Source: Nakaseomyces glabratus
Taxonomy: Eukaryota; Ascomycota; Saccharomycetes; Saccharomycetales; Saccharomycetaceae
DNA: 64,000 bases
Reading direction: 5' to 3'
Assembly: GCF_010111755.1 (NCBI RefSeq)
Contig: NC_088960.1
Coordinates: 1,178,001-1,242,000, forward strand
In this document: positions 1-10,281 of the stretch, one piece after another
How positions within the stretch are numbered: position 1 is the stretch's first letter
Layout: every line of letters begins with the position of its first letter
Notes under the pieces: generated by a model
Database searches by the model: none
What the model was told of the DNA's origin: nothing
Seen by the model: only the letters and a program-made list of their open reading frames with translations
Position numbers and translations under genes: made by a program

Positions 1-2278
1 CAAAATTGGTGAAAATAAACTGATTTATCCACACAGAAAAATAATAAATGATGGTCAAACCTGAAAAAAAAAAGAATAGTCTCAAGAATTCTTGTTCCTA
101 TTTATATGCCAGAAAATTGTCGACTTCAAATGGTAATTGAAGGGCGTGTCTAAAAGAGATTGTAATACTTTGACTTTTTATGTTTTTGTGTCCTCAAAAT
201 TCTAAACTCTACTTTATACTTGTGGGTAATTATCGCTTATCAAGTACTAGTCAGTGTAAAGCAGATAGGGACAAACCTTGGGTAGTCTCTTGATCGGTCA
301 CAAAAAGCTTGGCTTGTAGTAAAACTTCTTTTGTGTCTATTTTCTAGCACTGGTATGCTTTTTTGATCTAAACCACAAAACTAACAGGAAGAAAAAATAC
401 AAAAAAAAAAAGCCTGCTTTCCTGTTATTTACAGATAGGTATAATCGGGTATTGTGGGAAAGGCCGGTGTATGTTCTTGTACTCTCTTGTAAAAGACAGT
501 TTCTCTTCAGATTATTGTTTTTGAAAAGGATCGGCAGAATGCAACAAAAAAAAAAGATAGCACACAATCCTGGTTTATTGATCAATACACTTGCAAAGTA
601 AAAGTATCTTGGTGCGGTTTGCAATGCCTATACCTGTAGTCTCAGAAGTGTATCACAATACTATTCTGGTTGTTTTTCAGTTATATAGAACTAAGGAAAG
701 CTATAAAGCTATCTAAAGTTTTTTTTGTTTTATTTTATTTTATTTTATTTTTGTCTTTGTGGTCGATTATATTTATTCTAACATTCAAGATATAAAAAGA
801 AAATCAATTGCAACAAGCAGTAAAAAAAAGAAAATAATCCCTGTGTTTGCATTCCCATTAGTTATCATTTATCTCTTTTGAGTAAAAATATCAAGTGCCC
901 TTCAAGGATTCAGCACAAGAAGGGGATCAACACAACACAAGAGATACAAAGAATTGATTTCGAAAAGCAAGAGTAAAAGCCTTTGTTGTCACATTTCCTC
1001 AATTGAACAAAAAAAGAGACCTATCCCAACTCCTTAGATCAGTAGCCTGATCAGTTGAAAACCCCTACTCAATAGCCAATATGCCAAAGTAGTTGTTAAA
1101 CTACAATTGACCCGTTGTTAGCACATCGAGAAAAGTTATTTTTTTTTTTTTTTCAGTTCTTTGTTTGTCTTTCGGCTGTTGACAACTTCCCGTTTTTGGA
1201 AAAATCTTTAATTTTTTTGTTCCAGTTTTTGCCAATATTTCTATTGCTCTTCGAAGACAAACCATAAGGCCTGAATATTAATATATAATAGTTGTGCTAC
1301 GGAGGCAAACTTGCAAGGAATGTATTTGCCGTTATATCTCTCTACAAGAAAGATCGGCTACCAGGGACAATATCATGATGTTATATCCTCCTGTTCCTCG
1401 ATTGCACAACTCCTAGACCCAAACTAAGTTGTTCAAAGGGTTAGCATGAAACTGTAGTCTAAAGATGTTATAGCAAACGTGGGTGTAGCCATTTTATCTG
1501 TATCATTATTTAAATCCTTTCTATACTACTTTTTGTTCTTACATTTCGAATTTACATTAGTTGCTTACTTTTTTTACGTATTGGTTGAATTGAAAGCAGA
1601 TAAGAACATATAGGTAAAAAGAAAAAGTAAACTCGAAAAAAAAAAAATTATACAGAAAGTAAACCTAAATCAAATCAACCCTAAAATGTCAAACACCTGT
1701 GCTGTCATTTATGAAACACTTGTTGTTATCCCAACTTGCCCACATCACCTTTCCTAATATATTTATATAATACTCGCCATCCCTTCTTGATCCCCATTGT
1801 TTTCGGAAGTATGGCATAGAAAGATACGTAGGTACCTTGAAATTTGTCCATTTTGGTTAAGCTCAAATTGCTGGAAAAAAAAAAAATTCAAAATTTTGAT
1901 CTGAAAATTTTCTGAGATCATCGAAAGTTGAACAGCTCGTTAAACCCGTATTTAAAGGTAAAGTGGAGCATTGCAGTTTTGAACAGATTTCAGCTAGGGC
2001 TTTGACGAGGAAGACGCACGTTGCTATACAGATAGTTGTGCGCTATAAAAATAAGTTGTCTCAGGGTTACGCTTCCTACAAATTATATATCACGCTGAGT
2101 TAAGAAAAGCGATCAAGAAAAAAAAAATCTACAACAGAACTTGAGTTGTCAAATAAGGGAGGGAGATCGACGTTATTGTATTTCATTCCAATTACAGAAT
2201 TTGGACATCCAATTTCCATATATTATAATTAATAGAAAGACTGTAACTTTTGGTGCATAGATTTAAGTACTAGAGAAT
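1..2278. other. intergenic region upstream of TOP1, no gene seen
   Basis: About 2.3 kb with stops in every frame and only short chance ORFs. It contains many A and T homopolymer runs and a short TTTTA pentanucleotide run near 732-752. It presumably contains the TOP1 promoter at its right end and flanking DNA of a gene lying outside the window. No RNA gene or mobile element was recognised. Confidence 0.6.
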
Positions 2279-4513
2279 ATGACATCTGATGAGGTTAAGC
2301 CTAACAAAGGTAGTGGTGGGGAATACAATGAGGATGCACCATTGTCCCAAACATTAGCACAACCAGTCATATCCGATCCAGTTCCTAAGAAAGATGAGAA
2401 AGAGAAGAAACTGAAGAGATCAAGAGAACTTTCATCAACGAGTAAGGAAAAGACCAAAAAAGTGAAAAAGATCAAAACAGAAAAGCCTGCAATTAAGTCG
2501 GAAAATGATGAAGATATCGATGAAAAGATGTCTCTTTCACAAGTAGCTGAGTTGAAAAGGGAAAATAGCACTTTTGATGATGAAGAAGAGAAGTACAAAT
2601 GGTGGGAAAACGAAAAAAATGATGACACTATAAAATGGGTATCATTGAAGCACAATGGTGTTTTATTTCCACCCGAATACGAACCTCTACCTTCTCATGT
2701 GAAACTATACTATGATGGTAAACCTGTTGATTTACCCCCTGCAGCTGAAGAAGTTGCTGGTTTTTTTGCAAACTTACTACATACTGATCATGCAAAGAAC
2801 CCAGTCTTTCAAAAGAACTTTTTCGAAGATTTCTTGCAAGTACTCAAGGAATCTGGCGGCACCAGGAATAAAATAAATATAACAGTTTTTAAGAAATGTG
2901 ACTTTTCAAAGATGAATCAATACTTTGAGCTGAAGAAAGAGGAGAAAAGAAACATGTCTAGGGAAGAGAAAAAACAAATTAAATTGGAAAAGGATAAATT
3001 TGAAGAAAAATTCAAATTCTGTGAACTAGACGGTAGAAAAGAACAAGTCGGAAACTTTAGAGTTGAACCACCTGACCTTTTTAGAGGTCGTGGTGCACAT
3101 CCTAAAACTGGTAAATTGAAAAGACGTGTATACCCGGAAGATATAATATTGAATTTAAGTAAAGACGCACCGATACCGCCTGCTCCTCAAGGCCATCACT
3201 GGGGAGAAATAAGACATGACAATACCGTGCAGTGGTTGGCGATGTGGAAAGAAAATATATTTGGTTCTTTTAAATATGTTAGATTGGCAGCCAATTCTTC
3301 ACTTAATGGTCAAAGTGATCTGAAAAAGTTTGAAAAAGCCAGGGAACTGAAGAAGTATATTGGTGATATAAGAAAAGATTATAGAGAAAGTTTTAAAAGC
3401 AAGATTATGCTCGAAAGACAAAAAGCAGTGGCTACATACTTTATTGATGTATTTGCCCTTAGAGCAGGTGGGGAAAAGTCAGAAGATGAAGCAGACACAG
3501 TAGGCTGCTGTTCATTGAGATTTGAACATGTAACATTAAAACCACCAAATACTGTAATATTTGACTTTCTTGGTAAGGATTCTATTAGATATCACCAAGA
3601 GGTCGAGGTCGAAAAGCAGGTGTTTAAGAACTTGAAAATATTTAAAAGACCACCAAAGAAAGATGGCGATGATCTATTTGACAGATTGGATCCGTCTATC
3701 TTGAATAAATATCTACAGAACTATATGCCCGGATTAACCGCTAAGGTGTTCCGTACATATAATGCTTCGAAAACAATGCAGGATCAATTGGACTTAATTC
3801 CCAATGAAGGTACTGTGGCTGAAAAACTACTTAAGTACAATGCTGCCAATAGAGCAGTTGCCATTTTATGTAACCATCAAAGGTCTGTCACGAAGGGGCA
3901 TGCTCAGTCTGTTGAGAAGATGAATCAGAAGATTGAGGAGCTCTTGTGGCAAAAGATACGACTCAAGAAAGGTATCCTCCAATTAGAACCATCAAGAGCA
4001 CAAAAGAACAAGAAGTATTTCAAGGAGATAAATGACATGACTAAAGTCGAACAAGCAACGATACATAAGCGAATTGTTGACAGAGAGAGGGAAAGACTCA
4101 AGAAGAAGTTTGAGAGAGATAATGAGAAACTTGTTGCTGAGAAGAAAGATCCATTGCCGAAAACAGAATTGAAGGAATGGCTGAAAAAAGTTGATGATCT
4201 GGAGAAACAGTACAAGACAGAATTAAAAACTGGCAAAGTAGAGCTTAAGGCAACCATGCAATCGGTTGAGAAACTAGAGAAACAAGTTGAAAAGCTAGAA
4301 GAGCGCATAAAAACTAGCTCAATTCAATTAAAGGACAAAGAAGAGAATTCTCAGGTTTCTCTAGGTACATCTAAGATCAATTATATTGACCCCAGATTAT
4401 CCGTCGTTTTCTGTAAGAAGTATAACGTTCCAATAGAGAAAATTTTTACGAAGACTCTAAGGGAAAAATTTGCTTGGGCCATTGAATCTGCTGATGAGAA
4501 TTGGAGATTCTGA
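2279..4513 (+). CDS. TOP1: DNA topoisomerase I (type IB)
   Basis: Nuclear type IB topoisomerase, 744 residues (S. cerevisiae Top1 is about 769). It relaxes positive and negative supercoils ahead of replication and transcription by nicking one strand through a 3'-phosphotyrosine link. Residues 1-100 are Lys/Glu-rich and low complexity, as expected for the nuclear-targeting tail. The core follows, then a charged coiled-coil linker (about 550-690) and the C-terminal domain. The full catalytic set is visible: R395 (in ALRAGGEK), K433 (LGKDSIRY), R492 (VFRTYNAS), H533 (CNHQR) and the nucleophile Y702 (SKINYIDPR). Each sits a constant 25 residues before the yeast position I remember. The ATG at 2279 begins the only long frame. 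The gene is intact and nothing suggests a paralogue. Confidence 0.98.
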   Translation: MTSDEVKPNKGSGGEYNEDAPLSQTLAQPVISDPVPKKDEKEKKLKRSRELSSTSKEKTKKVKKIKTEKPAIKSENDEDIDEKMSLSQVAELKRENSTFDDEEEKYKWWENEKNDDTIKWVSLKHNGVLFPPEYEPLPSHVKLYYDGKPVDLPPAAEEVAGFFANLLHTDHAKNPVFQKNFFEDFLQVLKESGGTRNKINITVFKKCDFSKMNQYFELKKEEKRNMSREEKKQIKLEKDKFEEKFKFCELDGRKEQVGNFRVEPPDLFRGRGAHPKTGKLKRRVYPEDIILNLSKDAPIPPAPQGHHWGEIRHDNTVQWLAMWKENIFGSFKYVRLAANSSLNGQSDLKKFEKARELKKYIGDIRKDYRESFKSKIMLERQKAVATYFIDVFALRAGGEKSEDEADTVGCCSLRFEHVTLKPPNTVIFDFLGKDSIRYHQEVEVEKQVFKNLKIFKRPPKKDGDDLFDRLDPSILNKYLQNYMPGLTAKVFRTYNASKTMQDQLDLIPNEGTVAEKLLKYNAANRAVAILCNHQRSVTKGHAQSVEKMNQKIEELLWQKIRLKKGILQLEPSRAQKNKKYFKEINDMTKVEQATIHKRIVDRERERLKKKFERDNEKLVAEKKDPLPKTELKEWLKKVDDLEKQYKTELKTGKVELKATMQSVEKLEKQVEKLEERIKTSSIQLKDKEENSQVSLGTSKINYIDPRLSVVFCKKYNVPIEKIFTKTLREKFAWAIESADENWRF

Positions 4514-4864
4514 TCATCTATATTTATTCAAGCATAGCTATTGCTTTTGTGTTCCTTATTTTACTTGTTTTTACAAGAAGAAGTTCAAGTTCAAATGCAA
4601 TACAACAGCATCTAACGATAAGGTCTCGTTGACCTTTTTTTTTTATAGCATATTACCTATTTAATATATCCTAACACGTTGCATAACTTCTCATTTCACT
4701 TCCAGATATGAACGCATAACCGCATTGAAGTTACTTTACACCTAGCGATAGCAAACTAACCGCCAGTCTCATCCATAAGACTGTTATTCCTTCAATTAAA
4801 CATGAATACCTTAATAGGTCACTATCAGAGATCACAGTTCACGGTGTAATAGACTCCGATAACA

Positions 4865-4871
4865 CGGGTAA
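4865..4871 (+). promoter_or_regulatory. candidate Reb1 site (CGGGTAA)
   Basis: Exact match to the Reb1 core CGGGTAA. It lies between the end of TOP1 and MIX17. In budding yeasts Reb1 sites clear nucleosomes and can act as roadblock terminators for RNA polymerase II, either of which fits this position. It is only a 7-base match. Confidence 0.4.
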
Positions 4872-5131
4872 GGAGGAGCGACAACAGAGTCTGAGGCCTG
4901 CGACTGCAACAGGAATTGTTAGGGCCATCCCGGGATGCTGCCACCAAGCACCGAAGAACCGGAGATATCGACTCAGCTCGCAATATTCGCGGATGGGAGA
5001 GGAAAACAAGTGGCTCTTACCAGAATTTCTCTGCCAAGCACCATTGCAGAGCTTCCGGAACGTTCTAAACTTTCACTCGCTGATCAACCTGACCAAAGGT
5101 CATATCTCACAGTAAAATTATTGTTAATGCG

Positions 5132-5175
5132 ATGTGTGGGTGCACGATAGATTCTTGAGTGGTATGTATGGGTGT
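5132..5175 (-). promoter_or_regulatory. tandem Rap1-type binding sites upstream of MIX17
   Basis: Read on the minus strand, 5175-5164 is ACACCCATACAT, an exact Rap1 consensus. 5143-5132 is GCACCCACACAT, which matches except for the first base. The two sites share orientation and are 32 bp apart, the arrangement typical of ribosomal-protein gene promoters. The nearest downstream start codon is MIX17 at 5386, about 210 bp away. Confidence 0.65.
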
Positions 5176-5385
5176 TCGCATTTTATTCGCCACAAGCCAT
5201 ATTGTGCGTACCTCAGTGCCATCCATTCTTTCGAAGACATATAAAGCACGCATTGGATTAACAGCTTCCCTAGTAAGAAAAGTAAATATATTAGAGGTAG
5301 CGGTAATCCGATTTACAATTACTTGCATAACGAGTACAGAGAAGGATACTATTAACTACAACAAATACTACAAAGAATAATAATA

Positions 5386-5865
5386 ATGGCACGTTCTAGA
5401 GGAGGATCAAGACCAGCTGGTAGAAGCAGCGCATTCTCTCGCCCACAACAGAGCCGTTCTGCATCTACCGCTGCTTACCCAGCTGCACCACCTCGTCAGC
5501 AACCTGTGGCTCCGGCCAACGCTCATCCGCAAGCTGGTGCTCAACCGCAACAACCAGGTTTGTTTGCGCAGATGGCATCTACTGCAGCTGGTGTAGCTGT
5601 TGGTAGTACGATCGGCCACACCTTGGGTGCTGGTATCACTGGTATGTTTTCTGGTTCTGGCTCTTCTGAAGTGAGTGATCAGCAACAGCAACCAATGCAG
5701 AATTTTGACGCTGCTGCTCAACAACAACAGCAACAATTTAGAACATGTGATGCCGATGCAAAGAATTTCACACGTTGTTTGGATGAAAATAATGGCAACT
5801 TCCAAATTTGCGATTACTACTTACAACAATTGAAGGCATGCCAGGAAGCTGCTCGTCAATACTAG
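5386..5865 (+). CDS. MIX17: twin CX9C mitochondrial intermembrane-space protein (Mix17/CHCHD2-CHCHD10 family)
   Basis: 159 residues, the usual size for fungal Mix17 (formerly Mic17). It is the yeast relative of human CHCHD2/CHCHD10. The N-terminus is basic and rich in Ser/Ala/Pro/Gln (MARSRGGSRPAGRSS). A conserved Ala/Gly hydrophobic segment (FAQMASTAAGVAVGSTIGHT) follows at about residues 61-80. After a Gln-rich linker comes the C-terminal CHCH domain with two CX9C motifs: CDADAKNFTRC and CDYYLQQLKAC. Proteins of this type are oxidised by the Mia40/Erv1 relay in the intermembrane space. Its neighbour MVP1 matches yeast synteny, with AIM34, which I recall lying between them in S. cerevisiae, absent. 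The ATG at 5386 starts the frame and gives the expected basic N-terminus. Confidence 0.93.
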   Translation: MARSRGGSRPAGRSSAFSRPQQSRSASTAAYPAAPPRQQPVAPANAHPQAGAQPQQPGLFAQMASTAAGVAVGSTIGHTLGAGITGMFSGSGSSEVSDQQQQPMQNFDAAAQQQQQQFRTCDADAKNFTRCLDENNGNFQICDYYLQQLKACQEAARQY

Positions 5866-6793
5866 CTGTGCTACATCTATTGCCTCTAGCTTTCGATATT
5901 ATTTATTCCGATAGAATGGACGAAATTGGCAGTATATTCCTTTTTTGTTACACAATAAATTATCATTTTTGAACATATTCTGAAGAAAAGAAAAGTTTAA
6001 ATATTCACAGTCAAGCTTATCAATGTAATTCATTTTGAATTTGTTTGTGACCACTTCGTAGTGGCTTCACTTTACGCTCGCGAGAATAATAACTGAAAAC
6101 ATGATCAATTATTTTTAAGGTAGAGATGATCAGTTGAATGCTGTATTCCATATTCAAAAAAATATGAATACGTAACTATCTGTACATATGTGATCAAAGA
6201 ACTGATGATCGACCGATGCGAGAAAAGGAAATGATGTGATGCCAACTTTATTTCCACTTGACAATAAAATTCAAAACTAAAACTGCTTGCAACCATATAT
6301 ATTTTCTATATCAATACAAAATTTCATAAACTTCGACTCATAAATAACTTTGACATTTATACTCTTTCATTTCGGTGCAACTTCTGGCCGAGTCGATATA
6401 ATTATGGGACATGGATAATTATGCTTAACAAATGCCAAAGATACCGCAGTATTATTTTCATTGTATTATTGAATAGTGTGCCAGCACAGCAATGTCTATG
6501 ATAATCAGATTAGGATCAGCTAAGTGCTCCTGGTTCACAAGCGTATGTCTCGACATATTATAAGAAGTCGTACTCACGTGATGAGTTTAACCTTCGTGTG
6601 TGTCTGAGGCTGAAAATCTAACTTGTACCTCCCCTACTAATTCTATATGATAGTAATGACTGAATGAAGACTGGATCAGATGTTTACTTGCTTTTTATTA
6701 GTATTGCAGTATCCCATCAGGAGTTTATTATTACTTTATTCTTAAGGATTGATTAGAGACATCGGCGAGTCAATAAACTGCGTCACTATTGAT
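5866..6793. other. MIX17-MVP1 intergenic region, no gene seen
   Basis: AT-rich, with only short chance ORFs. In S. cerevisiae the corresponding position holds AIM34 as I remember it. I see no remnant here, so the gene has moved or been lost. Confidence 0.55.
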
Positions 6794-8323
6794 ATGGATA
6801 CTTACAGCGGCCAAAACGGTTGGGCTGATACCAGTAATGCATCACCATGGGGTGATACTAATGACACAATGCCTATAGATAACTCGTTAAGTAATTCATT
6901 AAGTGGTTTACAATTAAACGAGGATATTAATACAGTAAGAGCCAATTTAACTGAAAGCATATGGGGAACTGAAAGGACAGGTGCTCCAAACAACGTTGAA
7001 ACAGGATTGGAAGCAAAAGATTCTCTTAACGTGTCAACAAATTTTAACGAGCTGAACACTGCTATTCTTTCACCGACATCTTCTACAAGCAATATCGAAG
7101 AGCAGAATTCATTTACAGAATCTCTTGAATCGTGGATAAACGAAGTCAGAAAAACATATAACCCCCAGCAGTTGGATATAATATCAATCGAAGAGATTCC
7201 TGAAAGAGAGGGCTTACTTTTCAAGCATGCCAATTACTCAGTGAAACATCTGATCGATCTCCCAAATACTGAACCACCAAAAAATAGAACCGTAGTCAGA
7301 AGGTATTCTGACTTTTTATGGTTACAGGAAGTTCTTCTCAAAAGATACCCTTTTAGAATGATTCCTGATCTTCCGCCGAAAAAAATAGGGTCTCAGAATT
7401 TGGACCCGGTTTTTCTGAACAAAAGAAGAATTGGCCTGAGCAAGTTCATTAACCTGGTAATGAAACACCCTAAGCTATCAAAAGATGATCTTGTATTAAC
7501 ATTCTTAACAGTACCTACTGATCTTACAAGCTGGAGGAAACAGGTTAGCTATGATACTGCTGATGAATTCACCGATAAGAGAATTTCTAAGGACTTTGTA
7601 AAAATTTGGAAGAAGGATCTAGCAGAAATATGGAACAATACTGCCAATTGCATAGATGAGTTGATTGACAAGTGGACTAAAATAAGTATCCTGGTCGATA
7701 GACATGAGAAAAGACTTCAGATTATAGCCAATGAACGAAAGATTATGAATGACCTAATACACGATGTTGGGAACCTCACAAAATCTGTGTATCCAATTGA
7801 TCAAAATCCAACCATATTAGACATTAATAGTGGCATGACGGTAATCAGTAAGCATATAGAAAAAACCAATGAGAACTACAACCAGCAAGCACTGGATACA
7901 AAACAAAAAGTTCTACCCAAATTTAGAATGTACACCGACATTTTGCGAGCTTTAAAGAATGTCTTTGAAAGATATAAAATGCTAGCTACTAATAATGTCT
8001 CCATGCTACAAAAACATATAGATCTCAATTTACAGAAACTAGAGGATATGAAAGGTAAACCGGATGCTAGTGGACAAGAGTACGATAGAATTAAGACTAC
8101 AATCAGGAAAGATCGAAAAATCATGTATGAACAAAGCAATAGAGCCTGGTTAATAAGGGAATGTATTCTTGAGGAGTTTACAATATTTCAGGAAACCCAA
8201 TTTATGATTACAGGCTGTTTTCAGGAATGGGCAAAAGTACAATCAACCTACTCTAGTCTCAACTTAAATGAATGGGAGAATGTAACCAATCATATCCTGG
8301 AAATGCCGCTTTCCAGAGAATAG
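6794..8323 (+). CDS. MVP1: sorting nexin Mvp1 (PX-BAR, SNX8-like)
   Basis: Endosomal sorting nexin of 509 residues (S. cerevisiae Mvp1 is 511). It acts in retromer-independent recycling from endosomes and vacuolar protein sorting, working genetically with Vps1. A poorly conserved acidic/Ser-rich N-terminus (1-105) is followed by a PX phosphoinositide-binding domain (about 120-240). That domain has the hallmark RRYSDF at 169-174 and the proline loop PPKK at 194-197. A BAR-like helical region fills 255-509 and ends in MPLSRE, as in the yeast protein. The frame stays open upstream to a TTG at 6749, but the first ATG is 6794. The product MDTYSGQNGW resembles the S. cerevisiae N-terminus MDNYEGSDPW, so I use 6794. 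Confidence 0.96.
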   Translation: MDTYSGQNGWADTSNASPWGDTNDTMPIDNSLSNSLSGLQLNEDINTVRANLTESIWGTERTGAPNNVETGLEAKDSLNVSTNFNELNTAILSPTSSTSNIEEQNSFTESLESWINEVRKTYNPQQLDIISIEEIPEREGLLFKHANYSVKHLIDLPNTEPPKNRTVVRRYSDFLWLQEVLLKRYPFRMIPDLPPKKIGSQNLDPVFLNKRRIGLSKFINLVMKHPKLSKDDLVLTFLTVPTDLTSWRKQVSYDTADEFTDKRISKDFVKIWKKDLAEIWNNTANCIDELIDKWTKISILVDRHEKRLQIIANERKIMNDLIHDVGNLTKSVYPIDQNPTILDINSGMTVISKHIEKTNENYNQQALDTKQKVLPKFRMYTDILRALKNVFERYKMLATNNVSMLQKHIDLNLQKLEDMKGKPDASGQEYDRIKTTIRKDRKIMYEQSNRAWLIRECILEEFTIFQETQFMITGCFQEWAKVQSTYSSLNLNEWENVTNHILEMPLSRE

Positions 8324-8907
8324 AACACCCAAATTACTAATATCTATACACACAGTTAACCAACGCATTAAACGCAATTCAATTATCGGATATTGTACCT
8401 TGTGTAAACAAGCATGCAGTAAAATACTTTGATTTCCCAGTTCATTAGAGTTTTATAATAGCTGACTCATATAGATATGTATTCAAATATACTATGATAA
8501 TACATTGGCTTTGCAGTGCTCTATTATTACCCGTCATCAATAACGTCAAGTAGGAATCCGTTAAGTACTCTCAGGAAAAAAGTTGGACATACAACAAATT
8601 TATAGTTTACAAAATGCTTATACATAAAGCAGTGACAACCAATATTTATAATTGGATTCTTCAAGATACTAAGACACGTTAAGATCTATTTATTCCTTAG
8701 TGGACATCAACCTGAATTCACAGAACCAAAACAAATTATCCACTATCTTTGCCAACCGAGCGAACGCCATACCCTTTCTGTTAAAGCAACAACTGTGCCG
8801 TTTTTTATAGAATATTGGTAACAAAATAACATTAAATCTACTATAGTTGTAATCTTTTTGAGATAGTAGACTTCACTAACGTGGACGGGATATATACTTG
8901 CAGCAAT
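8324..8907. other. MVP1-TAF4 intergenic region
   Basis: About 580 bp between two plus-strand genes. It contains a Reb1-type TTACCCG at 8527-8533 and no ORF of note. It most likely holds the MVP1 terminator and TAF4 promoter. Confidence 0.5.
8527..8533 (-). promoter_or_regulatory. candidate Reb1 site (TTACCCG)
   Basis: Exact 7-base Reb1 core, 375 bp upstream of the TAF4 start and 200 bp past the MVP1 stop. Such sites commonly mark nucleosome-free promoters and insulate tandem genes. It is a short motif, so chance cannot be excluded. Confidence 0.4.
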
Positions 8908-9918
8908 ATGAGCTCTCAGAAGAGACCCTCGGAAGAGTCAACTGGCTCAGGTACTAAGAAAGTGAAATTAGAAGAAACTAAAACACCTTCACTCAAATCA
9001 GAGGCAAGTAATTTAGCATTACCGAAGATGAATGATAGCTCAAACAATATTAATGCTGTTCCTTTAGCGCTTCCGAAAGGAGGCGACAAGAAGAAGAAAG
9101 CTAATAGCAAAACTGCACAATCAGGAAAAAACGGTGGGAAAGAAGATGGAACAGGACAAAAGCAGAAAGCGACAGATCCAAATAAGATGCAAGATGTTTT
9201 GATATCTGCTGGTGTTGATCTGAAAGAAGAGGAAGCTTTATTGAGCTCAACCGTCAATGTTTCAAAGACTCAACAGAATGCGGTAGTGATACCTCCTCAT
9301 CCACCTTTCTTACACCCAGATCAGGTCTCCAATTTTATGAAGAAGGTGGCAAAAACCCAAAACTTTAATTTATCATTTACAAAGAATACGGAGATATTAG
9401 ATATGATGTCATCAGCATGTGAAAGCTATCTAAGAGATATAATAACCAACACAATAGTGGTTTCAAGGCATAGGAGGAAGGGAGTTAAGGTAAACTATGG
9501 AAGGAGAAGTCAAGTCGCGGCGGCTTTAAGATCAATAGCTATAAATCAGAAAAAGGAGGAAGAGAGACGCATGAAAAAGAGAATTGCTCTTGGATTAGAG
9601 AAGGAAGACTATGAAAATAAAATGGACTCTGAAGAAACCTTACACAGAGCATCCAACGTTACGGCAACCTTAAGAGCAGGTAGTAAGAAACAGTATGGTT
9701 GGTTGACATCATCTATAAATAAACCCGCCTCAATAGGTGTCAAATCTGCTGGTAAGGTAGCAACAGAAATTGCAGCTAGAGGTGAATCAGGATTGAAATT
9801 TAGAGAAGCACGTGAAGAACCCGGCATTGTAATGAGAGACCTTTTATTTGCCTTGGAACACCGAAGAATAGGTGTGCACAACATTATATCGAAAGGATAT
9901 GCTAGAATAAGAGACTAA
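8908..9918 (+). CDS. TAF4: TFIID subunit TAF4
   Basis: TBP-associated factor 4, 336 residues (S. cerevisiae Taf4/Mpt1 is 388). It pairs with Taf12 through a histone-fold-type interface inside TFIID and supports RNA polymerase II promoter recognition. The N-terminal 90 residues are Ser/Lys-rich, low complexity and shorter than in S. cerevisiae. From SDPNKMQDVL-type sequence (here TDPNKMQDVL) onward the protein is nearly colinear with yeast Taf4. Strongly conserved blocks include ILDMMSSAC, SRHRRKGVK, RIALGLEKEDYENK, QYGWLTSS and EEPGIVMRDLLFALE. The frame is open from a GTG at 8881, but the first ATG is 8908 (MSSQKRPSEE), which I use. It converges on PLB2, as in S. cerevisiae YMR005-YMR006. 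Confidence 0.95.
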   Translation: MSSQKRPSEESTGSGTKKVKLEETKTPSLKSEASNLALPKMNDSSNNINAVPLALPKGGDKKKKANSKTAQSGKNGGKEDGTGQKQKATDPNKMQDVLISAGVDLKEEEALLSSTVNVSKTQQNAVVIPPHPPFLHPDQVSNFMKKVAKTQNFNLSFTKNTEILDMMSSACESYLRDIITNTIVVSRHRRKGVKVNYGRRSQVAAALRSIAINQKKEEERRMKKRIALGLEKEDYENKMDSEETLHRASNVTATLRAGSKKQYGWLTSSINKPASIGVKSAGKVATEIAARGESGLKFREAREEPGIVMRDLLFALEHRRIGVHNIISKGYARIRD

Positions 9919-10281
9919 AACAGAATTAAAGATAGATTTTGTAGATTGGTACTGTGCATATTACATATTATGTCTGTAATAATATTGAAATTAGCATTTG
10001 AATGAATTAAGAAAAAAATTACCAATGCCGCCATATGCACACCACTACAAAACTAGAGAAGTCTATCAAGCTTCACAAAAATATCTTAAGATATCGGCGA
10101 TATATTAAAATGAAAACCAATTTACGGTATGATGTATAATTATAGATATATAAGAATCTAATAATACAATTCAATCAATGAAAGACACTATGTATCTGAT
10201 TAGAGATCAATTAATACAAAGACCAATGTAATTTAATGAAAAAGAAGGAATTGAAAATGCACGAGTATTAGCGTTAGGTCA
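9919..10281. other. TAF4/PLB2 convergent intergenic region
   Basis: About 360 bp of AT-rich DNA between two converging genes. Presumably it contains both 3' ends and polyadenylation signals. Nothing else is visible. Confidence 0.5.

Larger units (their letters stand above)
4514..5385. other. TOP1-MIX17 intergenic region with GC-rich patch
   Basis: Holds the 3' flank of TOP1, a Reb1-type site at 4865-4871, an unusually GC-rich patch (about 4850-5100) and a Rap1-site pair (5132-5175). The short ORF in the patch (4935-5150) has no recognisable features. The patch may be part of the MIX17 regulatory region or a non-coding transcript; I cannot tell which. Confidence 0.55.

Noticed and set aside
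337..624. 95-codon minus-strand ORF upstream of TOP1
   Set aside because: It is rich in Phe/Leu/Lys from A/T tracts, has no family resemblance and does not look coding.
6749..6793. Upstream extensions of MVP1, TAF4, PLB2 and RRN11 to non-ATG codons
   Set aside because: These extensions begin at TTG or GTG. In each case the first ATG gives the N-terminus expected from homologues or a proper signal peptide.
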